The position numbers and the translations under genes are program-made. Below, in pieces: positions 55,389-63,302 of a DNA stretch of 64,000 bases (position 1 is its first letter; every line of letters begins with the position of its first letter). The notes under the pieces were generated by a model. The model saw nothing but the letters and a program-made list of their open reading frames with translations, did not search any database and was not told the origin of the DNA. The stretch comes from Acidicapsa dinghuensis (GTDB taxonomy: Bacteria; Acidobacteriota; Terriglobia; Terriglobales; Acidobacteriaceae). The stretch spans positions 62,001 to 126,000 of the forward strand of contig NZ_JAGSYH010000010.1 of the NCBI RefSeq assembly GCF_025685685.1, written 5' to 3'.

Positions 55389-56450
55389 CTAGTTCAGGAA
55401 CATGGTGCGATAGAGCGTATCGCGCTGTACGGGTTTGAAGCCGGCGTCGCGGATGATGCGGCGCAGTTCTTCTTCTGTGGTGCAGTTGCTGGTGCCTGCG
55501 GCTTTGACCACGTTCTCTTCGAGCATGACGGAGCCCACATCGTTGCCGCCGAAGTGCAGGCCCAGTTCGAGAACCTTTAGGCCTTGCGTAACCCAACTTG
55601 CCTGTACGTTCTCGATGTTGTCGAGATAGAGGCGGGAGAGGGCCAGGACTTTGAGGTATTCGACTGAGGTGGCTTCGTCCCAGCCGCGGCCGCCGAGGGC
55701 GGTGTGGTTGGGCTGGAAGCTCCAGGGTATGAAAGCGGTGAAGCCGCCGGTTTCTTCCTGCAGGCTGCGGACGACTTCGAAGTGGTTGATGCGCTGCTCG
55801 AAGGTTTCGCCGACGCCGAACATCATCGTCGCGGTAGTGCGCATGCCGAGCTGGTGGGCGGTGCGGTGGACATCGACCCAGTCCTGTGTGCGGCACTTGA
55901 GGCGTGCGATGCGATGGCGCACATCGTCGTCGAGAATCTCGGCGCCGCCGCCGGGGATGGAGTCGAGACCGGCGTCACGCAGGCGGGCGATGGTGTCGCG
56001 CAGGGTGAGGTTTGAGTATTCAGCAATGGCGAGGATTTCGCTGGCGGAGAGGCAGTGCAACCAGATTTGCGGGAAGCGTTGCTTGATGCCGGTGAAGAGG
56101 CTCTCGAACCAGTCGATCTTGAGATCAGGGTGTATGCCACCCTGCATCAGGACACCAGTTCCGCCCATCTCTATGGTTTCTGCGATCTTTTCGTAGATCT
56201 TTTCGAACGAGAGGATGTAGCCTTCGTCGGCCCTTGGGTTCTTGACTCCTTCTTTAGGCAGCGGACGGTAGAAGGCGCAGAAGGTGCAGTACTCAGTGCA
56301 GAAATTGGTGTAGTTGATGTTGCGATCGATGATGTAGCTGACAACGCCTTCCGGGTGAAGACGGCGGCGAATGGAGTCAGCTTCCATGCCGAGGCCGATC
56401 AGGTCATCGGAGTGGAAGTAGTCGAGAGCCTGCTGGCGGGTAATCGGCAT
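55389..56450 (-). CDS. mqnC: Dehypoxanthine futalosine cyclase MqnC (radical SAM)
   Basis: 353 residues. The radical SAM Cys cluster is C51-C55-C58 in TNFCTEYCTFCAF. The family-typical IIDRNINYTNFC start, MGGTGVLMQGGIHPDL, IPGGGAEILDDDVRHRIA and MMFGVGETFEQRINH are all present. MqnC cyclises dehypoxanthine futalosine in the futalosine pathway to menaquinone. It lacks other mqn genes nearby. It is close in sequence to MqnE but fits MqnC better. Confidence 0.93.
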   Translation of the reverse strand: MPITRQQALDYFHSDDLIGLGMEADSIRRRLHPEGVVSYIIDRNINYTNFCTEYCTFCAFYRPLPKEGVKNPRADEGYILSFEKIYEKIAETIEMGGTGVLMQGGIHPDLKIDWFESLFTGIKQRFPQIWLHCLSASEILAIAEYSNLTLRDTIARLRDAGLDSIPGGGAEILDDDVRHRIARLKCRTQDWVDVHRTAHQLGMRTTATMMFGVGETFEQRINHFEVVRSLQEETGGFTAFIPWSFQPNHTALGGRGWDEATSVEYLKVLALSRLYLDNIENVQASWVTQGLKVLELGLHFGGNDVGSVMLEENVVKAAGTSNCTTEEELRRIIRDAGFKPVQRDTLYRTMFLN

Positions 56451-56551
56451 AGGCCTATTCTAGCTTCATCGCGCCGTTTCTGAAATTATTGACGGCTGGC
56501 TCATTCTTGTTGGTCATTGACTGTGGAATAGGTCTATGAGAGCATTTGGCC

Positions 56552-56752
56552 GTGAATTTCAAGTTCATTCGAGTCCTACAGTTATCCGGAATGATTCTCT
56601 GGACGTTCGCTGCATGCGCGTTCGGTTACGACGCATTTTGGGGCGACGCACGAAGTCGATGGGCGATCTTTGGAATTCTCGCGATGGCTAGCGGAGTTCT
56701 TGTGGACTCTCTGAAAGCATGGCTCAGAAGGAAACTTCCGCAGGTTTCGTGA
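56552..56752 (+). CDS. Small membrane protein of unknown function (66 aa)
   Basis: Two hydrophobic helices (VLQLSGMILWTFAACAFGYDAF and WAIFGILAMASGVLVDSLKAW) with a basic C-terminus (LRRKLPQ). The start is GTG at 56552, or TTG at 56546. The last 29 nt overlap the end of the convergent DUF3574 gene. No family is recognised. Confidence 0.5.
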   Translation: MNFKFIRVLQLSGMILWTFAACAFGYDAFWGDARSRWAIFGILAMASGVLVDSLKAWLRRKLPQVS

Positions 56753-57194
56753 CCTTTAGGACGGATTGATCGCCGGTCTTCTTTTTCCATGCGACGCGGA
56801 TGGCTTCGATCTTGGCGTCATTTTCCGGGGTACCCGGATAGAGGATAACGAGCATTTTGGAGCGGATGCGTTCCGGTTTGGTCTGATGTTTACCCTGCCA
56901 CTGGCCGTAGATGTCCATTACGCTCAGGCCGTCGGGGAAGCGCGGAGTCACTTCCTGATCCAGAAATTCTCGCCAGCCATCTTCGCTGACGCCTTTGCTC
57001 AGGTCGCCAGCCGGACCAAGACCAAAGTAAAGCTCGGTATCGACCCAGCCTGCGGTTTTTGCAGGGTGAGCTTTGTCTCCGTGCAGAGTCGCGGTTGGAG
57101 TGGACTGAAGCGAGGCGGCGTAATGGGATATGCCGAGTCCGGCTGTGAGGGCCAGAACGATAGGGAGAATACGGCGGAGGCTTACTCGGATCAT
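56724..57194 (-). CDS. DUF3574 protein, exported
   Basis: 156 residues with an N-terminal signal or anchor (RILPIVLALTAGLGISHYAAS) and a DUF3574 domain: WVDTELYFGLGPAGDLSKGVSEDGWREFLDQEVTPRFPDGLSVMDIYGQWQGK, then SKMLVILYPGTPENDAKIEAIR and SVLKVTKPAEVSF. The domain has no known activity. It lies 65 nt downstream of the cytochrome c gene on the same strand. Confidence 0.82.
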   Translation of the reverse strand: MIRVSLRRILPIVLALTAGLGISHYAASLQSTPTATLHGDKAHPAKTAGWVDTELYFGLGPAGDLSKGVSEDGWREFLDQEVTPRFPDGLSVMDIYGQWQGKHQTKPERIRSKMLVILYPGTPENDAKIEAIRVAWKKKTGDQSVLKVTKPAEVSF

Positions 57195-57259
57195 GAATAT
57201 GTCTGCCTTTAAAGAAGATGCCTTCCGGCAGGTTACACCGGAAGGCTAGGTGGGCTGAC

Positions 57260-57841
57260 CTACTTCTTTACCGGCGTAGTCGCGGAAGGCGTTGACTGTG
57301 GCGTGAGATCGAAGTTGATCGGCGTCTTGAGAAACGTAAGTGCAGCGGGTGGCAGAGGTTTGTCGGCATTAGCCAACAAAAGGCTTACCTGCCACATCTG
57401 TGTGTCGGAGAGGACGGATTTGTAGGACGGCATGCCAGTGAGGCGGATGCCATTGGCTACTTTCCAGTAAGTCTCGCCTGGTGGGTCATCGCTGACGCCG
57501 ACGACCTGGCCGTTGTGGTGCTTTTGCCACAGCGGCGGAGCGTCGGGAAACATGTGTTTGCCGACTTCAGAGGGGTTGCCATAGATCCCGTGACAGAACG
57601 AGCACTGTTCGCGGTAGATCTGCGCGCCGGCGACAAACGCGGCTTCATCGGCAGCGATGGGTGGGCTAGCGGGCATTTCGCGGTCGATGCGCGCGTGCAA
57701 TGGAACGCCAGTAATGAGGCGCTCAAATGGCAATGGCGGATCGGCCACGGCAACAGGCGGATGACCGTGGCTGAACCAAAGCCAGACGGCGGCGGGAACA
57801 ATCAGAACTCCCAGGATAATTCCGAACAGGAATCGAAACAT
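57260..57841 (-). CDS. Membrane-anchored monohaem cytochrome c
   Basis: 193 residues. An N-terminal helix (FLFGIILGVLIVPAAVWLWF) anchors the protein; the haem-binding motif is EQCSFCHG with a distal Met probably in RLTGMPSYKSVLSD. The C-terminal tail is Pro/Thr/Ser-rich. It likely transfers electrons outside the inner membrane. Its partners are not evident here; the next gene downstream is the DUF3574 gene. Confidence 0.92.
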   Translation of the reverse strand: MFRFLFGIILGVLIVPAAVWLWFSHGHPPVAVADPPLPFERLITGVPLHARIDREMPASPPIAADEAAFVAGAQIYREQCSFCHGIYGNPSEVGKHMFPDAPPLWQKHHNGQVVGVSDDPPGETYWKVANGIRLTGMPSYKSVLSDTQMWQVSLLLANADKPLPPAALTFLKTPINFDLTPQSTPSATTPVKK

Positions 57842-58073
57842 CGACTGCGAACCTCCGGTTTTCCAATGATAAGCATGGACTTGCAGTATTTCGTAGCGTT
57901 AGCGCTAAATTCTTTGCAATGCAAAGTTCAATGTGCAAATTGCTGGACAAATGGAGTGCGAATTTGGCACGGTAAAGCGCAGATTACCCAGCGGTACATG
58001 CTCATGCGCCGACATCGATGTGGCGGTTGCTGCCGTACAGGCGCGGGAAGGCTGGTTGTCTGGAGAGGGAAAA

Positions 58074-58853
58074 ATGAGCGATCACTCAATGATGAAACTG
58101 GGTCGAGGGTCGGTGAAGAACGACCATAGGACTCTGCGGCTGGGCGATTATCTGAAAGAGCATTTGCCGGCTCCTCCGCATTCGCTGGATTGGACAAAGG
58201 GCGCGGAGGATTGGGGCATGATGCTGAACGATGTGCATGGGGATTGCACAATAGCCGCTGCGGCTCATGCCGTACAGATCTGGTCCACGCATACAGGGGC
58301 GGAGACAACCGTACACGATGCGATCATTCTGCATTACTACGAAAAGTGGGATGGCTATAAGCCCGGCAAGACTAGGACGGATGGAGGCGGCTCAGAACTG
58401 GAAGTGCTGAATCAATGGCGCAAGAATGGATTTGACCGGCACAAGCTATTTGCTTTTACCGGGGTTGACTATACCGATCTGCGGCAGGTGCGGCAGGCGA
58501 TTCACCTGTTTGGTGGGGTTTATATCGGGCTGAATCTGCCCGCTTCGGCGATGAAGCAGGAGGTGTGGGACGTGGTGCCGAGCCACAATCCGCATGGCAA
58601 GGCGGGAACCTGGGGCGGTCACGCGGTGTTTGTGCCGAAGTATGATGAGCGCGGTTTTACCTGCATCACCTGGGGAAAAACGAAGCGGATGACGGTCGAC
58701 TTCTGGCATAAGTATGCGGACGAAGCGTACGCGCTTTTAGGCCACGACTGGTTGACGAAAAAAGGCTCGCCCGCAGGTTTTGATCTGGAGCTGTTAAAGG
58801 CAGACATCGAAAAGCTGAAGGCAAAATCGGCTTCGGGTGATCAGGCCGGCTGA
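58074..58853 (+). CDS. Possible papain/C39-fold cysteine protein
   Basis: 259 residues from the ATG at 58074, which follows GGAGAGGGA. A likely active-site Cys lies in LNDVHGDCTIAAAAHAVQ and a likely His in GTWGGHAVFVPKYDERG, with an ITWGKTKRMTVDFW stretch after it, the order seen in papain-like folds. No signal peptide is visible. It resembles a group of uncharacterised proteins in soil bacteria and phages. The cysteine-protease idea rests on motif order only. Confidence 0.75.
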   Translation: MSDHSMMKLGRGSVKNDHRTLRLGDYLKEHLPAPPHSLDWTKGAEDWGMMLNDVHGDCTIAAAAHAVQIWSTHTGAETTVHDAIILHYYEKWDGYKPGKTRTDGGGSELEVLNQWRKNGFDRHKLFAFTGVDYTDLRQVRQAIHLFGGVYIGLNLPASAMKQEVWDVVPSHNPHGKAGTWGGHAVFVPKYDERGFTCITWGKTKRMTVDFWHKYADEAYALLGHDWLTKKGSPAGFDLELLKADIEKLKAKSASGDQAG

Positions 58854-59045
58854 GGCGGAGATGCGGATCGCAGGAGCATTTGGCCGCGATCCGATAACGA
58901 AAGGGGTTGCTGGACCGTCCTAACACTTCCACCTTTCTGGAAATCCCGAAGATACGGCGGCCGGCAGCCGGGCGCGGTGGCTTCAGGATGATTTAATACG
59001 AAAGGGAGCAAGTCTCCCGAAAGGCCTGGAGGTATCTCGATCCTG

Positions 59046-59807
59046 ATGGTTTCGTCGCGTAGATTTATGGTTTTGCTGGCCACTGTTCTTTCCGCCAGCC
59101 TTGGTTTGAATGCTTCTCAACTGCAGGCTCAGGCCAGCAGCAGCTCTCAGCCCGAATCACAAGCACAACAAGCTCCGGAAGCGCCCGCGCCGCAGACCTC
59201 CGGAGCACTGACCGTACAGGCCAGGCTTAAGGCCCGGCGTGAAAAACGGCGCGCAGCGGCGCTGCAGGATGTATATACGCATCTGTATGAAGCGTATGTA
59301 GGATCTGGCTATATGCGGTTTACGCCCGGCGACCAGCTGCAAAGGGCGAACGAGTATGCGTGGAATGTGGGTGTAACTCGTTATTACAGCGAGCGCCTGG
59401 GCGTGACGGTAGATGGCCGCGGATTTTACGGATCGGCTTATATTGGTCCGAACCAGGAAAGCAATACCGCTGTCTACAAGCCGGCAGTCAGCCAGTACAT
59501 GGTGATGGGCGGACCAACATACCGGTTTCTGCTGGAGCCGAAATATTCGGTGTCTGGCCGTGTGATGGCGGGTGGTGCTTGGATGAACTCCTCCGGCGAT
59601 CTAGGGTCTTTCACCTCGGCTGAGCTGGGGCTTTACCCGAATGGCGGGGCAGTAGCGGTGAATGTGGCGGCTCCGGTGGAGTATAACTTTAGTCCCGGAG
59701 TAGGTTTTCGTGTTTCGCCGGAGTACACGATGACCAATTTCGGTTCCTCTATCCAGAACAACCTCGGATTTACCGCCAGCGTTGTGGTGCGTTGGGGTAA
59801 GCAGTAA
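59046..59807 (+). CDS. Outer-membrane beta-barrel-type protein
   Basis: 253 residues with a signal peptide (MVLLATVLSASLGLNASQLQAQA), a Ser/Gln/Ala/Pro-rich linker of about 35 residues, a basic ARLKARREKRRAAAL stretch and then a barrel-like domain with strands such as EYAWNVGVTRYYSERLGVTVDGRGFYG and SVSGRVMAGGAWMNSSG. It ends VVVRWGKQ. The role is unknown. Confidence 0.78.
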   Translation: MVSSRRFMVLLATVLSASLGLNASQLQAQASSSSQPESQAQQAPEAPAPQTSGALTVQARLKARREKRRAAALQDVYTHLYEAYVGSGYMRFTPGDQLQRANEYAWNVGVTRYYSERLGVTVDGRGFYGSAYIGPNQESNTAVYKPAVSQYMVMGGPTYRFLLEPKYSVSGRVMAGGAWMNSSGDLGSFTSAELGLYPNGGAVAVNVAAPVEYNFSPGVGFRVSPEYTMTNFGSSIQNNLGFTASVVVRWGKQ

Positions 59808-59830
59808 CGGCAGCACCGGTCGATTCAGGC

Positions 59831-59860
59831 AAAAAGGCACGGACTTGAGTCCGCGCCTTT
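59831..59860. terminator. Bidirectional terminator between barrel and fumarase genes
   Basis: AAAGGC (59833-59838) pairs with GCCTTT (59855-59860) and CGGAC (59840-59844) with GTCCG (59849-59853) around a TTGA loop; TTTTCTTTT follows on the plus strand and a run of A precedes for the other strand. It lies between convergent genes. Confidence 0.85.
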
Positions 59861-59874
59861 TCTTTTGGGCCTGA

Positions 59875-61416
59875 TTACTGTTGCAGGATGGGGACTCCGC
59901 CGAGATCCTCCGCGATGCGATGCTGCCACTCGGCAGGGCCTGTGTTGTGGACGCTGGTGCCCTTCGAGTCAACGGCTACTGTCACGGGCATGTCTTTTAC
60001 ATCGAACTCGTAGATAGCTTCCATGCCGAGATCTTCGAAGGCGAGAAGCCGCGAGCCATGGATGGCCTTGGAGACAAGATATGCCGCGCCTCCGACGGCC
60101 ATGAGGTACACGGCTCCAAACTCCTTGATAGCCTCGATGGCAACAGGGCCGCGCTCGGCTTTGCCGACCATGCCGAGCAGGCCGGTTTCCGCGAGCATCT
60201 GGCGGGTGAACTTGTCCATGCGTGTCGCAGTAGTGGGGCCGGCTGGGCCGACGACCTCTTCGCGGACGGGATCGACGGGCCCGACGTAGTAGATGAAGCG
60301 GTTGGTGAAGTCGACGGGGAGCTTTTCGCCGCGGCTGAGCATGTCTGTCATGCGCTTATGCGCGGCATCGCGGCCGGTGAGAAGCTTGCCGGTCAGCAGC
60401 AGAACCTGGCCGGGCTTCCAGGATGCTGCTTCTTCGCGGGTGACGGTGTCAAGATTGACGGGTGATGCAGTCGAGACGTCGTACGTGAGCTGCGGCCAGT
60501 CTTTTTCCGAAGGCGGATCGAGGAAGACTGGACCGGAACCATCGAGAACGATGTGCGCGTGGCGCGTGGCAGCGCAGTTGGGGATCATAGCGATAGGCAG
60601 GTTGGCAGCATGGCAGGGAGTGTCGAGGACTTTCACGTCGAGCACGGTGGTGAGTCCGCCAAGGCCTTGTGCACCAATGCCGAGGCGATTAACTTTGTCG
60701 TACAGCTCGATACGGAGTTTTTCTGCTGTGGTTTTGGGGCCACGAGCAATGAGGTCCTGAATATCGATCGGGTCCATTAAGGATTGCTTGGCTAGAAGCA
60801 TGGCTTTTTCAGCGGTGCCCCCGATGCCGATACCAAGCATGCCGGGCGGACACCAGCCCGCACCCATGGTAGGAACTGTTTTCAGTACCCATTCGACGAC
60901 CGAATCGGACGGGTTGAGCATCGCGAATTTGCTCTTGGCTTCTGAGCCGCCGCCTTTCGCGGCCACGGTGACTTCGACCGTATTGCCGCGAACGAGCTCC
61001 ACGTTGACGACTGCGGGAGTGTTGTCCTTGGTGTTCTTGCGGGCTCCAGCGGGGTCGGCGAGGATAGATCCACGCAGCTTGTTATCCGGGTCGAGATAGG
61101 CGCGGCGGACGGCGGCATCGACCATCTGCTGCAGATCGAGTGGAGTTTCGCCAGCGGCGGCTTCGAAGCGAACATCCATGCCCAGTTTCACAAAGGCATT
61201 GACAATGCCAGTGTCCTGGCAGATGGGTCGATGACCCTCGAAGCACATGCGGCTGTTAATGAGGATCTGCGCCATTGCGTCTTTAGCGGCATGAGACTGT
61301 TCACGCTCGTAAGCGGCGGCGAGGCTAGTGATGTAGTCGGTGGGATGGTAATAGCTGATGTACTGCAATGCGCCGGCAACGCTGGCGATGAAGTCTTCCT
61401 GCTTGATAATGGTCAT
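59875..61416 (-). CDS. Class I (iron-sulfur) fumarate hydratase
   Basis: 513 residues, close to FumA/FumB-type length. Probable [4Fe-4S] Cys ligands are seen in HRPICQDTGIVNAF, GAGWCPPGMLGIGIGG and MIPNCAATRHAHIVL. The C-terminal domain has RFIYYVGPVDPVREEVVGPAGPTTATRMDKFT, typical of the fumarase/tartrate dehydratase beta part. It interconverts fumarate and malate in the TCA cycle. It is oxygen-sensitive by family, unlike FumC. The gene seems monocistronic. Confidence 0.95.
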   Translation of the reverse strand: MTIIKQEDFIASVAGALQYISYYHPTDYITSLAAAYEREQSHAAKDAMAQILINSRMCFEGHRPICQDTGIVNAFVKLGMDVRFEAAAGETPLDLQQMVDAAVRRAYLDPDNKLRGSILADPAGARKNTKDNTPAVVNVELVRGNTVEVTVAAKGGGSEAKSKFAMLNPSDSVVEWVLKTVPTMGAGWCPPGMLGIGIGGTAEKAMLLAKQSLMDPIDIQDLIARGPKTTAEKLRIELYDKVNRLGIGAQGLGGLTTVLDVKVLDTPCHAANLPIAMIPNCAATRHAHIVLDGSGPVFLDPPSEKDWPQLTYDVSTASPVNLDTVTREEAASWKPGQVLLLTGKLLTGRDAAHKRMTDMLSRGEKLPVDFTNRFIYYVGPVDPVREEVVGPAGPTTATRMDKFTRQMLAETGLLGMVGKAERGPVAIEAIKEFGAVYLMAVGGAAYLVSKAIHGSRLLAFEDLGMEAIYEFDVKDMPVTVAVDSKGTSVHNTGPAEWQHRIAEDLGGVPILQQ

Positions 61417-61445
61417 GACAAAGGGACTCCAGAGAGGTCAACCTA

Positions 61446-62507
61446 CTAGGGTAACGGACGAGGGCTCCATTGTTCCTCTCCGTCGCACTCTTCGAGGGCG
61501 CCGCAGGACTTTCCGAGAAGGATGAGTGTCCGGTCTTTGGTCAGCAGATCGAGCCAAACCTCGCGCGGAACTGCGGGATAGCGTAGTTCCGCGAAGCCGA
61601 GCCACGCATCGCGGTATCGAAGCCAAGCGCGTTCGGCCGCACGGATGCCCTCTGGTTGGATTGCGCCGTATTCGTCCTTATGGTCTTCGGCCTCCTGGAG
61701 CATCTTGCGATAGGCGCGGTTGAGCTCTGCGTCGGCCTGTGCAGCAGTGATGGCCGTGGCATGAGGCGGTTTTCCAGCTTCGAAGGACTGAATCGCTGCG
61801 AGGATGTCGTCCTTGAGGCTCGATTCAGCATCGATTTGGAACATGGCTCGGGCTGTGCCGGAGAGATCGATTTCGCCTCTGGCGTGAGCTTCGGCGTACT
61901 CAGCCTCAAGCGAAAGCATGTGTTCGAAGGCAGCTTGTTGCGGCTGCGACCAGCTTCGGGAAAGCTGGGCAAACTTGGAACTACGCATCTGACCATCTAT
62001 CTCTTCGGAGCGGGCTGTACAAAATCCCATCATGAATCCGCTGGTTATGTCATTGCAGAAGTCGAACTTGGCTGCCTTTGGATCCGGATGGTCCTGTCTT
62101 TTCTGCAGATCATCGAGGCGGATTTTGATCTCTGCCGGTGCGCCCCCTGCTTCGCATGCCATGCGAAGAGCGAGCGGGAAATTCTGCTGAACGCCTTCAC
62201 CGTTGGCATAGAGGACGGTCAGCATTGCCGACCCTCCGAAGACGGCAGCGATCCCATTTCGAGGCTGAAGATCGGCCAATTGAGCGGCGCGTTCCTGCCA
62301 GGCGCAGGCACGGGCGCCAGCATAATCGATGGGGTGTCCGATGCCGGCGTAGGACTTGTAGGATTCGCAGGCGGGATATTCCGAGGGTTTTGCTACGGCC
62401 GCCTCAGAAGGAAGCGGAACAGTGGCGAATTCCTTGCATTGGTCAGAGGGAGCGTCCTGAGCATGAATGGGAAGTGCGGCGGCGAGAAGAAGGAAAAGCG
62501 CTCGCAT
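61446..62507 (-). CDS. Secreted protein with C-terminal LprI-like domain
   Basis: 353 residues with a signal peptide (RALFLLLAAALPIHAQ). The N-terminal half has a Sel1-like helical repeat (AVFGGSAMLTVLYANGEGVQQNFPLALRMACEAG). The C-terminal part shows the lysozyme inhibitor LprI-type pattern: ITAAQADAELNRAYRKMLQEA and GIRAAERAWLRYRDAWLGFAELRYP. LprI in M. tuberculosis inhibits lysozyme; activity here is not shown. It lies 29 nt upstream of the fumarase gene on the same strand. Confidence 0.8.
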   Translation of the reverse strand: MRALFLLLAAALPIHAQDAPSDQCKEFATVPLPSEAAVAKPSEYPACESYKSYAGIGHPIDYAGARACAWQERAAQLADLQPRNGIAAVFGGSAMLTVLYANGEGVQQNFPLALRMACEAGGAPAEIKIRLDDLQKRQDHPDPKAAKFDFCNDITSGFMMGFCTARSEEIDGQMRSSKFAQLSRSWSQPQQAAFEHMLSLEAEYAEAHARGEIDLSGTARAMFQIDAESSLKDDILAAIQSFEAGKPPHATAITAAQADAELNRAYRKMLQEAEDHKDEYGAIQPEGIRAAERAWLRYRDAWLGFAELRYPAVPREVWLDLLTKDRTLILLGKSCGALEECDGEEQWSPRPLP

Positions 62508-62539
62508 GAAGAACCTCCGACGGCGTAAGTATTGCAGGG

Positions 62540-62932
62540 CTAGCTGGCGGGGCGCAGGTCGGTGTGGATGAAGTCGTTGCCTTTGAAGAGCAGCGGCTCA
62601 CGTTTTTCTCGAGCGAGAGCGTAAGCGAAGCAGTCGCCAAAGTTGAGGTTGGCCGGGTGACCGCTGCCGCGACCGTAGTCGCGGTAGGCCTGGCGGGCGG
62701 TGCGCGCCTGGCTGCTGGTGACGGGTTCAATTTCAATGTCGAGATCCTGGATAAGGTCGTCCAAACCTAAGCTGAGGACCGGATCACGGTACTTATCAAT
62801 GACGATGCAGGTCTCAAAGTATGTTACGGCTGAGAGGCTAAGTGCGGATGCTTCGCTCATTGCCCGCGCAAGTACGGGACCATCTGGTTCGCTGGTGATG
62901 ATGGCAACCAGTGCTGAAGAATCGATAATCAT
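62540..62932 (-). CDS. vapC: VapC toxin (PIN-domain ribonuclease)
   Basis: 130 residues of a PIN domain: MIIDSSALVAIIT with the first Asp, LSLSAVTYFETCIVID with Glu, and NLNFGDCFAYALAREKREPLLFKGNDFIHTD with further acidic residues. VapC toxins cleave tRNA or rRNA with Mg. The start overlaps the vapB stop by 4 nt. Confidence 0.94.
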   Translation of the reverse strand: MIIDSSALVAIITSEPDGPVLARAMSEASALSLSAVTYFETCIVIDKYRDPVLSLGLDDLIQDLDIEIEPVTSSQARTARQAYRDYGRGSGHPANLNFGDCFAYALAREKREPLLFKGNDFIHTDLRPAS

Positions 62933-63201
62933 TTCGGCAATCCATGTTCGTCGTAAAGCAGTTCATCAATCTGCCAGGAGTGAATTGGGTGTGGCACTCT
63001 GCGCGCGAATTCACCTGCGTAAGCCATGAGGCGCTCGTAACGAGCTTCCGGTGCGGAAGCTTGGGACGCTGCGGCTTTCTCTTCTGCCAGTTTGTCCTCA
63101 ACTGCCAGAGTGATGGCGGAGACGAGGCTGATGCCTTTCTTTGTTGCCAGCTCTCGAATTAATTCGACTGTATGAGGATTCTTGATGTTCAGGCTACCCA
63201 T
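62929..63201 (-). CDS. vapB: VapB antitoxin
   Basis: 90 residues beginning MGSLNIKNPHTVELIRELATKKGISLVSAITLAVEDKLAEE, the Rv0623-type antitoxin pattern with a ribbon-helix-helix-like N-terminus. The C-terminus (HPIHSWQIDELLYDEHGLPK) would wrap VapC. It is first in the operon and likely represses it; the short palindrome upstream is a candidate operator. Confidence 0.9.
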   Translation of the reverse strand: MGSLNIKNPHTVELIRELATKKGISLVSAITLAVEDKLAEEKAAASQASAPEARYERLMAYAGEFARRVPHPIHSWQIDELLYDEHGLPK

Positions 63202-63221
63202 AATCTACCTTTCTACCTATC

Positions 63222-63231
63222 TAATATATTA
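63222..63231. promoter_or_regulatory. Short palindrome in the vapBC promoter
   Basis: TAATATATTA is a perfect 10-bp palindrome 21 bp upstream of vapB in a very AT-rich stretch. It could be the VapB operator or simply part of the -10 region. Confidence 0.35.
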
Positions 63232-63302
63232 TTATACCTTTTCGTGAAAAATACTTAAACCTTGTGTAAGGGCAACTTTGCAGCTTGGCCTAAGCTAGAA
63301 GA

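Noticed and set aside
58841-59083. Minus-strand open frame of 80 codons between two plus-strand genes
   Set aside because: It overlaps both neighbours at its ends and shows no recognisable pattern.
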